Assembly (NCBI GenBank): GCA_029557025.1
Contig: JAKPRU010001008.1
Coordinates: 1-13,855, forward strand
DNA length: 13,855 nucleotides
Reading direction: 5' to 3'
Source: Candidatus Omnitrophota bacterium
Lineage (GTDB): Bacteria > Hinthialibacterota > Hinthialibacteria > Hinthialibacterales > JAKPRU01
Made by a program: the position numbers and the translations under genes. This document shows positions 7,440 through 13,855 of this stretch, one piece after another. The notes under the pieces were generated by a model. That model was not told the origin of the DNA. It searched no databases and was given only the letters and a program-made list of their open reading frames with translations. The first letter of the stretch is position 1; every line of letters begins with the position of its first letter.

Positions 7440-7679
7440 TCAGGTGTCGGCGCCGGGATTCTCCCCGGACTCCGTCTTCAGAAGCAGACTTACAAACAGC
7501 GTAATCAGCCCGCCGATAATGCAGATCGGCGAGACTGTCCCGGCCCAGTTGTCCGCCATAGAATTGACAAAAGTCAACAGGTACAGGCCGATGATGTAGA
7601 CAGCCAAGCCTGCTATAAAGATGATTTTCTTTGTGCGCCGGGAGATACCCCGGGCCGAATCGGGGTTTTCGTTCATCAT
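7440..7679 (-). CDS. Small two-helix membrane protein, unknown function
   Basis: The start is ATG 7679 (79 residues) or the adjacent ATG 7676 (78). A longer reading from 7895 runs antisense through the start of the DUF554 gene and has no support. The protein has a basic N-terminus (GISRRTKKI), helix one (IIFIAGLAVYIIGLYLLTFV), a short loop containing NSMADNWAGTV, helix two (PICIIGGLITLFVSLLL) and a polar tail. Two helices with a positive N-terminus suggest both ends face the cytoplasm. I do not recognise the family. It stops 19 bases before mutL, so it is probably the first gene of that transcript. No good Shine-Dalgarno site is seen. CATAAT (7691-7686) just before the ATG could be a -10 box giving a nearly leaderless message, but this is weak. 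Confidence 0.65.
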   Translation of the reverse strand: MMNENPDSARGISRRTKKIIFIAGLAVYIIGLYLLTFVNSMADNWAGTVSPICIIGGLITLFVSLLLKTESGENPGADT

Positions 7680-7735
7680 AAGGACATTATGGCAAGAAGA
7701 TCGGCATTTCGTCCAGGATGCATGGTGTGGAATAG

Positions 7736-7757
7736 AAATTAAAAATTGAAGAAAGAG
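7736..7757. repeat. AT-rich intergenic motif, copy 2 (AAATTAAAAATTGAAG)
   Basis: This near copy of the motif at 4567 lies in the 7680-7806 gap between the small membrane gene and the DUF554 gene. It is followed by a purine-rich stretch with GGAACGGACGGGCATGGACA (7764-7783) that looks like low-complexity filler. The gap otherwise supplies the Shine-Dalgarno site of the DUF554 gene. Confidence 0.4.
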
Positions 7758-7795
7758 ACAGAGGGGAACGGACGGGCATGGACATAAGAGCAAGG

Positions 7796-7800
7796 AAGGA
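7796..7800 (+). promoter_or_regulatory. Ribosome binding site of the DUF554 gene
   Basis: AAGGA at 7796-7800 lies six bases before ATG 7807, inside an AAGGAAGGAAGG run, and supports this start. Confidence 0.55.
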
Positions 7801-7806
7801 AGGACG

Positions 7807-8493
7807 ATGATTGTTGGGACGTTGATTAACACGGTTACGGTGTCGGTTGGCAGCCTGACGGGGACAGTGGTCGGGAACCGGCTGCCGGTGAACATTCAAA
7901 AGAGCGTACTGTACGTGCTCGGTTTGTTCACGTTATATATCGGGTTTGATAATGCGCTGAAATCGAAGAATGTGCTGATCCCGCTTGGCGCCCTTCTTTT
8001 GGGGACCATTATTGGGGAGATGATCGGCATACAAAGGTTCCTGGATGGGATCGGCGTCTGGTTTGAGAAGCGCTTTAGACTCGAACAGAGCCGAGGAAAC
8101 GTAAGTCGCGGATTTATAGTGGCTTCCCTTGTGTTTTGCGTAGGGCCGTTGACGATACTGGGGTGCATTCAGGATGGGTTGACCGGGGATTACCAGCTTC
8201 TGGCATTGAAGGCCACACTGGATGCCTTTTCGAGTATGGCGCTGGCAGCGGGACTCGGAATCGGTGTATTTTTCGCGGGGCTGACGGTGCTGGTTTACCA
8301 AGGCCTTCTGTCGCTGTTTGCCTCCACTCTCTCGGGAGTATTGACCGATCCCATGATTGCCGAAATGACGAGCGCGGGCGGGATTATCCTGATCGGCAAC
8401 GGTTTGCTGCTGCTGGAGATCAAGGAATTGCCGATTGCGAATTATCTGCCCGCGCTGGTGATCGCTCCGGTGATTGTGGCGGTGGTGGGATAA
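7807..8493 (+). CDS. DUF554 family integral membrane protein
   Basis: The 228-residue protein is the usual length for the DUF554 (YdfK/YqgA-type) family and shows its features in order. It opens with MIVGTLINTVTVSVGSLTG and a small basic segment, then LGLFTLYIGFDNAL, IPLGALLLGTIIGEMIGI, and a soluble loop containing WFEKRF. The hallmark FCVGPLTILGCIQDGLTGD is followed by LALKATLDAFSSMALA, then several more helices ending ALVIAPVIVAVVG. Around six or seven membrane segments are expected in the inner membrane. Function is not established; transport has been suggested from its hydrophobic repeat structure but is not shown. It stands alone on the plus strand, divergent from the mutL transcript. 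No terminator with a T-run follows it. A hairpin repeat lies about 65 bases downstream. Confidence 0.92.
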   Translation: MIVGTLINTVTVSVGSLTGTVVGNRLPVNIQKSVLYVLGLFTLYIGFDNALKSKNVLIPLGALLLGTIIGEMIGIQRFLDGIGVWFEKRFRLEQSRGNVSRGFIVASLVFCVGPLTILGCIQDGLTGDYQLLALKATLDAFSSMALAAGLGIGVFFAGLTVLVYQGLLSLFASTLSGVLTDPMIAEMTSAGGIILIGNGLLLLEIKELPIANYLPALVIAPVIVAVVG

Positions 8494-8545
8494 GGTAGTA
8501 TTTCCGTGATAAGATTACCGTCAGGATGTGAGCGTAGTTTTCTTT

Positions 8546-8578
8546 CCCTCACCCCAACCCTCTCCCGGAGGGAGAGAG
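8546..8578. repeat. Hairpin repeat CCCTCACCCCAACCCTCTCCC...GGGAGAG
   Basis: CTCTCCC (8560-8566) pairs with GGGAGAG (8570-8576) around a three-base loop, preceded by CCCTCACCCCAACC. Sequences of this form are widely dispersed between genes in many Gram-negative genomes. It lies between the DUF554 stop and the decayed regulator. There is no T-run, so terminator function is uncertain. Confidence 0.55.
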
Positions 8579-8652
8579 AAAAGAAGGCGCTCTCCCGAAA
8601 ATGTGCATTCAGATGAGATACACAATACCATTGGGATAAGGGACACATTGAA

Positions 8653-8909
8653 ATGAATGGAAAATTGGTGACTTTTGCGAGCGAGGAATCGGTTCCGTAG
8701 GAGCGGATTTATACCGAGTCCAGTCCCGGGACCACTCTTCGGGGGGCAGGTATCGCAAAGGTCTGACACAACATCAACTCGCGGAGATGACCGGAATTCC
8801 GCAACGCCACATATCCGACATGGAGAACAATCAACGGCCCATCGGGAGAAAGCGCACCCGGATTTTGGCGGAAACATTGAATCTGGCCGGTTACAAGGTC
8901 CTTCTATGA
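8653..8909 (+). pseudogene. Decayed XRE-type helix-turn-helix regulator (antitoxin-like)
   Basis: ATG 8653 opens MNGKLVTFASEESVP and then meets TAG at 8698. The same frame continues ERIYTESSPGTTLRG up to 8745. The rest lies in another frame: RYRKGLTQHQLAEMTG, IPQRHISDMENNQRPIG, RKRTRILAETLNLAGYKVLL, ending at TGA 8907-8909. This is a clear HTH_3/XRE domain of about 55 residues with the I-P-x-x-HISxMEN recognition helix typical of short antitoxin-like regulators. The frame change falls at a run of six G (8741-8746); one more G would give LRGGRYRKGLTQ without a break. With both a stop and a frameshift it is probably dead, unless a shorter product starts at an internal codon. No RelE/HigB-type toxin is visible next to it. 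Confidence 0.68.
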
Positions 8910-8977
8910 GTTTGCTCTCGCCGTTCGATTCCTCCCGCTCGCAACCGGTCAGTCGTCGCTTCAACAAATGGAAATTC

Positions 8978-10126
8978 CTATAGCGAAGCCAGAACCTCTT
9001 TCACAGACCAGATAACATACCCGACTTCATCATCCGAGTATCCCGGAAAAATCGGCAAACCGAAAAGTTCCCGTGCCACGCGGTCCATAACCGGACAGGG
9101 TTGAAAATCCCCCATCGCCGAACGGATGACAGGGAATTCATACCACGGCTCGTACTGAAACGAGGTTTCAACCGCATACTCATCCCACAGCCGTTTGCGT
9201 ACAATGTCTCGAACGGCGCCGAAGACTGATCCATCCAGTCGGCACGGATACATGTGATAACAATGGGTGATTCCCTGCGGTTCGTATGGCGTCACAAATC
9301 CGGCGATTTTGCGCAACTCCGCCGACATTTTTCGACCGATGGCACGCCGTTGTGCGTTCACTGTGTGCAGGCGTTTTAACTGCTCGATTCCCACCGCACA
9401 CTGAACCGCCGACAGCCGGTAATTGCCACCCGGCTGGACATCATGGTCGTAGTTCCGAACCGCCCGGGCCCGGTCCGCGTACTCTTTGGAGTTTGTGGTA
9501 AGCATTCCACCTTCCCCAAGGGTACTGATGTTTTTCTGGGATTGAAAACTGAAACAAGACAAATCCGCCCACGCGCCGCATTTCACATTCCCGTATGCCG
9601 CGCCCAACGCATGTGCGGCATCTTCCACAATGGCGATCCCATGCCGTTTGGAGACCTGTAAAAGCGGAGCCGGGTCGAGCGGCAATCCGGCGTAATCCAC
9701 TACGTAAATTGCCTTTGTTTTCGGCGTAATTCGCGATTGGAGCGAGTCCAAATCGAGATTCAGGGTTTCATAGTCAATATCGATAGGAACCGGCTTCGCC
9801 CCGGCGAGCACAATCGGAAGTACGGTAGCTTTGAATGTCAGCGCAGAGATAAGCACTTCATCTCCCGGCCCGATTCTCAGAATCCGGGTGGCCACCTCCA
9901 GCGCCGTGCCCCCCGAACTGAGGGATACACCGTAAGACGCGCCGATATAGGCCGCGAATTGATTTTCAAACTCGACAATCTCCGGTGACCGGCGATCCAG
10001 CGGACGACGTTTTGTTGCAGCATCGCGGATCAGCTGCGTTACAACCTGCTCTTCTTCCGGCCCGAAAATGGCCCCCGTATACGGCCAGGGAATCTGAAAT
10101 TGCTTCGGCGAATAAGATTCTGTCAT
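8978..10126 (-). CDS. DegT/DnrJ/EryC1/StrS family PLP-dependent sugar aminotransferase
   Basis: The protein of 382 residues starts at ATG 10126, chosen because AGGAG lies six bases upstream; an extension to 10219 lacks support. It has the fold-type I features of nucleotide-sugar aminotransferases. These are SGGTALEVA (71-79), GDEVLISALTFKATVLPI (88-105), AIVEDAAHALGAAYG with PLP-nitrogen aspartate 169, and SCFSFQSQKNISTLGEGGM with the Schiff-base lysine at K198. RNYDHD and GGNYRLSAVQCAVGIEQL follow. Enzymes of this family move an amino group from glutamate to a 3- or 4-keto nucleotide sugar, feeding O-antigen, glycoprotein or antibiotic sugars. The keto-sugar substrate cannot be told from sequence. 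It is on the same strand as waaA-lpxK but separated by about 310 bases with its own possible promoter, so it is probably a separate unit. Confidence 0.93.
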   Translation of the reverse strand: MTESYSPKQFQIPWPYTGAIFGPEEEQVVTQLIRDAATKRRPLDRRSPEIVEFENQFAAYIGASYGVSLSSGGTALEVATRILRIGPGDEVLISALTFKATVLPIVLAGAKPVPIDIDYETLNLDLDSLQSRITPKTKAIYVVDYAGLPLDPAPLLQVSKRHGIAIVEDAAHALGAAYGNVKCGAWADLSCFSFQSQKNISTLGEGGMLTTNSKEYADRARAVRNYDHDVQPGGNYRLSAVQCAVGIEQLKRLHTVNAQRRAIGRKMSAELRKIAGFVTPYEPQGITHCYHMYPCRLDGSVFGAVRDIVRKRLWDEYAVETSFQYEPWYEFPVIRSAMGDFQPCPVMDRVARELFGLPIFPGYSDDEVGYVIWSVKEVLASL

Positions 10127-10132
10127 TGCATT

Positions 10133-10137
10133 CTCCT
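10133..10137 (-). promoter_or_regulatory. Ribosome binding site deciding the aminotransferase start
   Basis: AGGAG on the minus strand (10137-10133) is six bases before ATG 10126. The upstream candidate at 10219 would add 31 residues with no family similarity. Confidence 0.7.
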
Positions 10138-10156
10138 CATCTTGTCTGTGTGGCTC

Positions 10157-10162
10157 ATTGTA
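10157..10162 (-). promoter_or_regulatory. Possible -10 box for the aminotransferase gene
   Basis: TACAAT on the minus strand lies about 30 bases upstream of ATG 10126 and would place the transcript start near 10150. No good -35 hexamer sits 16-18 bases further upstream, so this is a weak call. It would make the aminotransferase independent of lpxK. Confidence 0.25.
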
Positions 10163-10391
10163 AACGAGATATGTCTGACACATCCCGCTCCCTTCATTTC
10201 GCGGTGGTTGCGGTCTCACCCGGCTCGGTGGTCAGCACCGATTTCTGACAGTTCTTGCGCCTTCCTGCACAAATTCCAGTGACTCCAATTCCAATACGAG
10301 ACCGCAGTATACCCGATAAAAGCGCTTTTCTGAACCGACTTGAGGGGCAATGCGCATCGTGTCGTACTAAAACCTCTCAGATACCGGCAAT

Positions 10392-10418
10392 TCCTATTGG
10401 TCCTATCTGTCCTATTCG
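10392..10418. repeat. Three 9-base tandem units (TCCTATTGG / TCCTATCTG / TCCTATTCG)
   Basis: TCCTAT recurs at 10392, 10401 and 10410, each followed by three variable bases, and then breaks down into TTCC. It lies about 20 bases beyond the lpxK stop. The rest of the 10127-10437 gap holds the aminotransferase leader and a 12-base palindrome AAAAGCGCTTTT at 10318-10329. I see no gene in it. Confidence 0.5.
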
Positions 10419-10437
10419 TTCCACTCTCTCTTCCGCG

Positions 10438-11520
10438 TCATTTCTTTATACGGACCTTCTCCGCTATCAACCGCCCGATTTCCTCCTCCCCGCTCAAGAA
10501 TCGCCATTCAATCTCAAGCACCCAGAACTTGCGTTCAGGCTTTCCTCTCAGTAACGGTCTCAGTTTCACAGCGTCCTTCGCGGTGCAGAGAATCGCTTCG
10601 GCATCGCGAAATCGGCTCTTCAATTCCTCGATATCTTGTTGGCTATATCGATGATGATCTCGAAAGATCGTATGCCCCAGGACCGTCGCACCCAGCCTGT
10701 TCACCGTCGCGGCAAATCCCTTCGGATTGCCGATGGCCGAGCATAAACCGACCCGTCGTCCCGCGAGCCATTGGACCCCAAGAAGACATTGGTCGGTCAC
10801 ATTTCGAATCGCAGAGGGGTAATGACTTGCCGTGGCCCGGATTGCCTCTGGGGCAAGGCTTTGAATCTCCCGGCTGAGTTTTGCCAGGGTGTCGGTATCG
10901 ACCAGGTCGGCGCGTGTGAGAATCACCGCATCTGCGCGCCCCAGGGACTCGCGCGGTTCGCGGAGGATTCCGGCGGGCAGAATCGCCCCGTTTCCCCACG
11001 GGCACGTTGCATCCACCAGCGCCAAGTCCAGGTTCCGTCGAATCGCCATGTGCTGAAATCCATCGTCCAGGATAATGACATTGCTCCCGTGCTGCATAAT
11101 TGCCGCTCTGGCTCCCAGCCGGCGGTGGGGAGCCTCAACAATCAATGTCTGCGGGATCTTTTCGCACAGCAGAAGCGCCTCTTCACCGCCCACCCTGCCC
11201 GGCTGAACAACTCTGTGACCGGAAATCCTGTTTCCATAACCTCGCAAAATGACCGCCGGAGACTTTCCTGCTTCAAACAGATATTTCGCCACCCAGGAAA
11301 CACAAGGGGTTTTCCCCGTTCCTCCAACAGTGACATTCCCCACGGAAATCACCGGAACGGGCATTTGCTCCGATGGCAGCCAACCGTTTTCGTAAGCCTT
11401 TTGACGGACCACAGCGATTTTGTGGAATCCGATGGATGCGAGTTTCAGGAATGGAGACATGCACAAGAATCCGGTGGATTCCCCTCTTACGTATGCGGTC
11501 CAGGACCCGATCCAGCTCAT
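10438..11520 (-). CDS. lpxK: Tetraacyldisaccharide 4'-kinase LpxK
   Basis: The 360-residue protein starts at ATG 11520, whose ATGA overlaps the waaA stop; the frame stays open upstream but only within waaA. The P-loop GNVTVGGTGKTP covers residues 61-72. LRGYGNR follows, then LDDGFQH (151-157), the LpxK signature carrying catalytic aspartate and histidine, and LPAGILREP (181-189). SAIGNPKGFA, FRDHHRYSQQD (286-296) and CTAKDAVKL (312-320) complete the set. LpxK phosphorylates the 4' position of the lipid A disaccharide precursor with ATP on the cytoplasmic face of the inner membrane, making lipid IVA, the substrate of WaaA. The N-terminal hydrophobic stretch (residues about 17-38) fits its membrane association. 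Overlap with waaA indicates translational coupling. All key motifs are intact. Confidence 0.96.
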   Translation of the reverse strand: MSWIGSWTAYVRGESTGFLCMSPFLKLASIGFHKIAVVRQKAYENGWLPSEQMPVPVISVGNVTVGGTGKTPCVSWVAKYLFEAGKSPAVILRGYGNRISGHRVVQPGRVGGEEALLLCEKIPQTLIVEAPHRRLGARAAIMQHGSNVIILDDGFQHMAIRRNLDLALVDATCPWGNGAILPAGILREPRESLGRADAVILTRADLVDTDTLAKLSREIQSLAPEAIRATASHYPSAIRNVTDQCLLGVQWLAGRRVGLCSAIGNPKGFAATVNRLGATVLGHTIFRDHHRYSQQDIEELKSRFRDAEAILCTAKDAVKLRPLLRGKPERKFWVLEIEWRFLSGEEEIGRLIAEKVRIKK

Positions 11521-12794
11521 AGGTATCCCAACTCCTCCAGTCGAATAACCGTTCTCCGGGCGGCTCCGGTGTGTTGACCGAGAACCGTAATCGCGCTTTG
11601 TCCGCACGTTCGACGCAACTCCGGATCGTCAATCCATCTTCTCAATACGGCTGGAAGTTCCGATTCACTTTTCACCTGAACGGCATTTCCACACGCAAGC
11701 AGAATCTCCGCCATGGCTCGGAAATTCTCCATATGCGGCCCGAAAACCACCGGAATTCCAAGGCAGGCCGGTTCGAGAGGATTCTGCCCGCCGAATCCTC
11801 GAAGCGACTTTCCCACAAAAGCCAGGTCGGCAGCGGCATAGACGGAGGAAAGCTCGCCCATTTTATCCAGCAGAATCACCGGCTCCTTGCCGGAAGAGCG
11901 TTCGATTTCAGATCGTCGAACATAACTTATTCCTTCACGATCCATCCATGCTGCCACTTCATCAAATCGTTCAGGCCGACGGGGGGCGAGAACCATTCGC
12001 ACCGTTCGTTTTGGAGATATCTCTGCCAGAACAGGTATTAAAATTTCCTCTTCCCCAGGATAGGTCGATCCGGCCACAATGAGAATCGTATCCTCGGAAA
12101 TCTTTAATTCCGCCCGCCATTTCTTGCGAAGATCCGGCCGTTCCCCGACCTGCGTGACATCGAATTTGAGGCTGCCCAGGACCTCAATGCGCTCTTTCGG
12201 CGCGCCAATCTCCGCAAATCGCTCTGCATCACGTGGAGTTTGAACGAGAAACGCGCCCACCCGGTCGAAAATCGGTCTGAGAAATCGTGCAATCCGGCGG
12301 TACTTTGGGTACGATTCGTCCGATACACGCCCGTTGACCATGACAATCGGGATGCCCTGTTTGGAGAGCTCCCCCGTCAATGTCGGCCAGATCTCATTCT
12401 CGATCAGAACCACCAGACTGGGATGGATCAAACCAATCGCTTTCCGAACGCACCAGCCGAAATCCAACGGCAGATAGAATATCGCGCTCACATTTGGGAT
12501 GTTTCTTGCAATCTCCTGGCCCGTATCGGTGATTGTAGATATGACGATCCTCCGGTTCGGATGTCGTTCAGTCAGTTGAGCCACAAGGGACCGTGCAACC
12601 TGCGCTTCGCCGACAGAGACGGCATGAATCCAGATCGGCAAGTCGACCCCACACTCCGCCACCTCTCGTGGAAGAAAACCCAGCCGTTGCCGAAAAAGCC
12701 CTCGATATCGCCCATGAATCATCCGCCGCCACAGGTATTTCGGCAACTCAAACGTCGCGTATAAAAACAGAGCCAGTGGATATAGAACGTTCAA
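11517..12794 (-). CDS. waaA: 3-deoxy-D-manno-octulosonic acid (Kdo) transferase WaaA
   Basis: The 425-residue length is normal for this GT30 enzyme. An N-terminal membrane anchor (VLYPLALFLYATFELP) is followed by RLGFLP and WIHAVSVGEAQVA, with the catalytic base expected at E63. Next come STITDTG, YLPLDF, ENEIWP (132-137), NGRVSDESYPKYR (154-166) and GSLKFD. The C-terminal donor site has GELSSVYAAADLAFVG, GGQNPLEPA (335-343) and FGPHMENF. Most relatives have GGHN where this has GGQN. WaaA transfers Kdo from CMP-Kdo to lipid IVA at the inner membrane. The only start near the expected N-terminus is TTG 12794, because an in-frame TAG (12809-12807) lies just upstream; its Shine-Dalgarno site is poor. 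It leads the waaA-lpxK unit and is divergent from the acyltransferase gene across a 92-base gap. Confidence 0.95.
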   Translation of the reverse strand: MNVLYPLALFLYATFELPKYLWRRMIHGRYRGLFRQRLGFLPREVAECGVDLPIWIHAVSVGEAQVARSLVAQLTERHPNRRIVISTITDTGQEIARNIPNVSAIFYLPLDFGWCVRKAIGLIHPSLVVLIENEIWPTLTGELSKQGIPIVMVNGRVSDESYPKYRRIARFLRPIFDRVGAFLVQTPRDAERFAEIGAPKERIEVLGSLKFDVTQVGERPDLRKKWRAELKISEDTILIVAGSTYPGEEEILIPVLAEISPKRTVRMVLAPRRPERFDEVAAWMDREGISYVRRSEIERSSGKEPVILLDKMGELSSVYAAADLAFVGKSLRGFGGQNPLEPACLGIPVVFGPHMENFRAMAEILLACGNAVQVKSESELPAVLRRWIDDPELRRTCGQSAITVLGQHTGAARRTVIRLEELGYL

Positions 12795-12886
12795 ATCGCT
12801 ACGTGCCTACCATTTCTTTGTGGAATCCCACATCATCATAAACATCTTGCCCACTTCGAGATTCAACTCGATTTGAGCCATATACC

Positions 12887-13810
12887 ATGATGAACCGTTT
12901 GATGGAATCTGTGGAGTCTCTCCTGATCGTTTTCGGTTTGCGAATCCTGTGGATCCTTCCGGAATCGTTCGTTCGGGAGTTGGCCTGTCTGGTGGGTTGG
13001 GCGCTGTCGGAAACTCTGCGCTCCCGTCGGCGGATCATCGAGCAGAATCTGCGCATTGCATTCGGCCCCGACCTCAGCCCCTCCCGGATAGCCCACATTC
13101 GACAGCAGTGCTGGATCAATATCTGTTTGACCGCCGTTGAGGTTCTCCGGTTCCCATGTCAGGGCGAGAAATACCTGCGGGGGATTCGCGCGGAAGGGAT
13201 GGAGCATCTGCAAAATTCTCTGTCCGACGGGCGCGGGGCTATCCTGGTTACAGCACACCTGGGGAATTGGGAATTGGCGGGAGCATGGCTTGCGCAGCGA
13301 GTTCCGTTTGGAGTGATCGCCAGACCGCTCAACCAGAAACCGCTGGCGCGTCTGTTGGACGGCCTTCGCGCGCAAATGGGAATGACCGTTTTTGCCAAGA
13401 AATCCGCACTCAAAGGAGTGCTTTCTTTTCTTCGCCGTGGCGGCTTGGTTGCCTTTATGCTGGACCAACATGCCAGTCGGCAGAGTGTCGCGGTGCCCTT
13501 TTTCGGCCAACCGGCAAAAACCGTCACCTCTGTCGCGATGCTGGCTGTTCGCACCGGCGCGGCGGTTCATTTGGGATATACCTGGAGAACCCCCGACGGT
13601 GGAATCCATGGTCGAGTCCACCCCGCGTTTCAAACCGAGTCCACCGGCGATCTCGAACACGATATCCTCGAGGCAACCGCCCAATATACTCTGGCTATTG
13701 AGACGGCCATCCGCGAGCATCCGGAGTGCTGGCTCTGGATGCACCGACGATGGCGTAAACCCAAACCGGCGGGAATACAGAAAAAAGCCCCGAAATCGGG
13801 GCAAAAATAG
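12887..13810 (+). CDS. Lipid A acyltransferase, LpxL/LpxM (HtrB/MsbB) family
   Basis: The protein has 307 residues from ATG 12887 (or 306 from the adjacent ATG 12890), the usual size. It has an N-terminal membrane segment (SLLIVFGLRILWILP), IIEQNLRIAFG, then TAHLGNWELAG with the HX4E catalytic pair H124 and E129. ARPLNQ, the LDQ turn near residue 193, VPFFGQPAKT and C-terminal ECWLWMHRRWRKPKP follow. These are the features of late lysophospholipid-type acyltransferases that add a secondary acyl chain to Kdo-lipid A at the inner membrane. Which position and chain (LpxL or LpxM role) cannot be told, so no symbol is given. It is divergent from waaA and probably shares the 12795-12886 control region, where I see no confident promoter. 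Its last codons (residues 301-306) are part of a hairpin annotated as a minus-strand terminator. Confidence 0.92.
   Translation: MMNRLMESVESLLIVFGLRILWILPESFVRELACLVGWALSETLRSRRRIIEQNLRIAFGPDLSPSRIAHIRQQCWINICLTAVEVLRFPCQGEKYLRGIRAEGMEHLQNSLSDGRGAILVTAHLGNWELAGAWLAQRVPFGVIARPLNQKPLARLLDGLRAQMGMTVFAKKSALKGVLSFLRRGGLVAFMLDQHASRQSVAVPFFGQPAKTVTSVAMLAVRTGAAVHLGYTWRTPDGGIHGRVHPAFQTESTGDLEHDILEATAQYTLAIETAIREHPECWLWMHRRWRKPKPAGIQKKAPKSGQK
13781..13802 (-). terminator. Intrinsic terminator for a minus-strand gene entering from the right
   Basis: GCCCCG-AAAT-CGGGGC (13787-13802) forms a strong GC stem. On the minus strand it is followed by TTTTTT (13786-13781), the pattern of a Rho-independent terminator; on the plus strand it is followed by AAAAATAGG. 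It should stop a convergent transcript coming from beyond 13855, and it lies inside the acyltransferase coding sequence. No gene can be assigned in the last 45 bases. Confidence 0.65.
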
Positions 13811-13855
13811 GAGTGTAACGGAACTAAACTCGTCGATTATCCGCGTAGATTCAAA

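Noticed and set aside
8521..8967. A 148-codon minus-strand open frame between the DUF554 and aminotransferase genes
   Set aside because: It is antisense to the decayed helix-turn-helix gene and includes the hairpin repeat; nothing in its translation is recognisable.
10318..10329. Palindrome AAAAGCGCTTTT as an lpxK terminator
   Set aside because: It is a loop-less 12-base palindrome with a weak stem, about 110 bases from the lpxK stop, and has no longer T-run.
12863..13804. A 313-codon open frame on the minus strand opposite the lipid A acyltransferase
   Set aside because: It lies entirely antisense to a gene with clear HX4E and C-terminal motifs, and its translation shows no domain, only biased low-complexity sequence. 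It is a shadow frame.
13837..13854. End of a minus-strand gene reading LNLRG then TAA at the right edge
   Set aside because: Five codons are too few to support a call; the terminator implies a gene further right but its end cannot be placed.

Overview
The window comes from a Gram-negative (diderm, lipopolysaccharide-making) bacterium. One end carries lipid A/Kdo genes (waaA, lpxK and an lpxL/htrB-type acyltransferase). The other carries a Maf/DUF115-type protein, a family tied to flagellin glycosylation. The sequence alone does not fix the phylum. Many intergenic gaps are filled with short palindromic or low-complexity repeats of the kind dispersed through large environmental genomes, and several genes are decayed.

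Layout. 2-241 is the end of an iron-type ABC transporter substrate-binding protein. 242-720 has no intact gene but holds the scrambled C-terminal end of an IS4-type transposase. 721-2511 (-) and 2692-4566 (+) are divergently transcribed: a CgeB-type glycosyltransferase and a Maf/DUF115 protein. They appear to share a related N-terminal domain, and the gap between them contains two palindromic repeat elements. 7679-4597 (-) is a compact run: a small two-helix membrane protein, mutL, and a GT87/DUF2029 membrane glycosyltransferase whose reading frame is broken once. The start of the last gene overlaps the mutL stop (ATGA). 7807-8493 (+) encodes a DUF554 membrane protein. 8494-8977 holds a hairpin repeat and a broken XRE-type helix-turn-helix regulator. 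10126-8978 (-) is a DegT/DnrJ/EryC1/StrS sugar aminotransferase. 12794-10438 (-) is waaA followed by lpxK, joined by an ATGA overlap. 12887-13810 (+) is the acyltransferase, transcribed away from waaA. Its last codons form a hairpin that reads as an intrinsic terminator for the opposite strand.

How the parts fit. waaA, lpxK and the acyltransferase are late steps of lipid A-Kdo biosynthesis at the inner membrane. The aminotransferase, CgeB-type enzyme, Maf-like protein and GT87 enzyme fit surface-glycan or flagellin glycosylation, but their substrates cannot be read from sequence. MutL is mismatch repair and carries the endonuclease motif.

I did not find a convincing new multi-gene system. 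The points most worth following up are the CgeB/Maf pair with a shared N-terminal domain, the palindromic repeat peptides inside the MutL linker, and the clustered palindromes and gene remnants.
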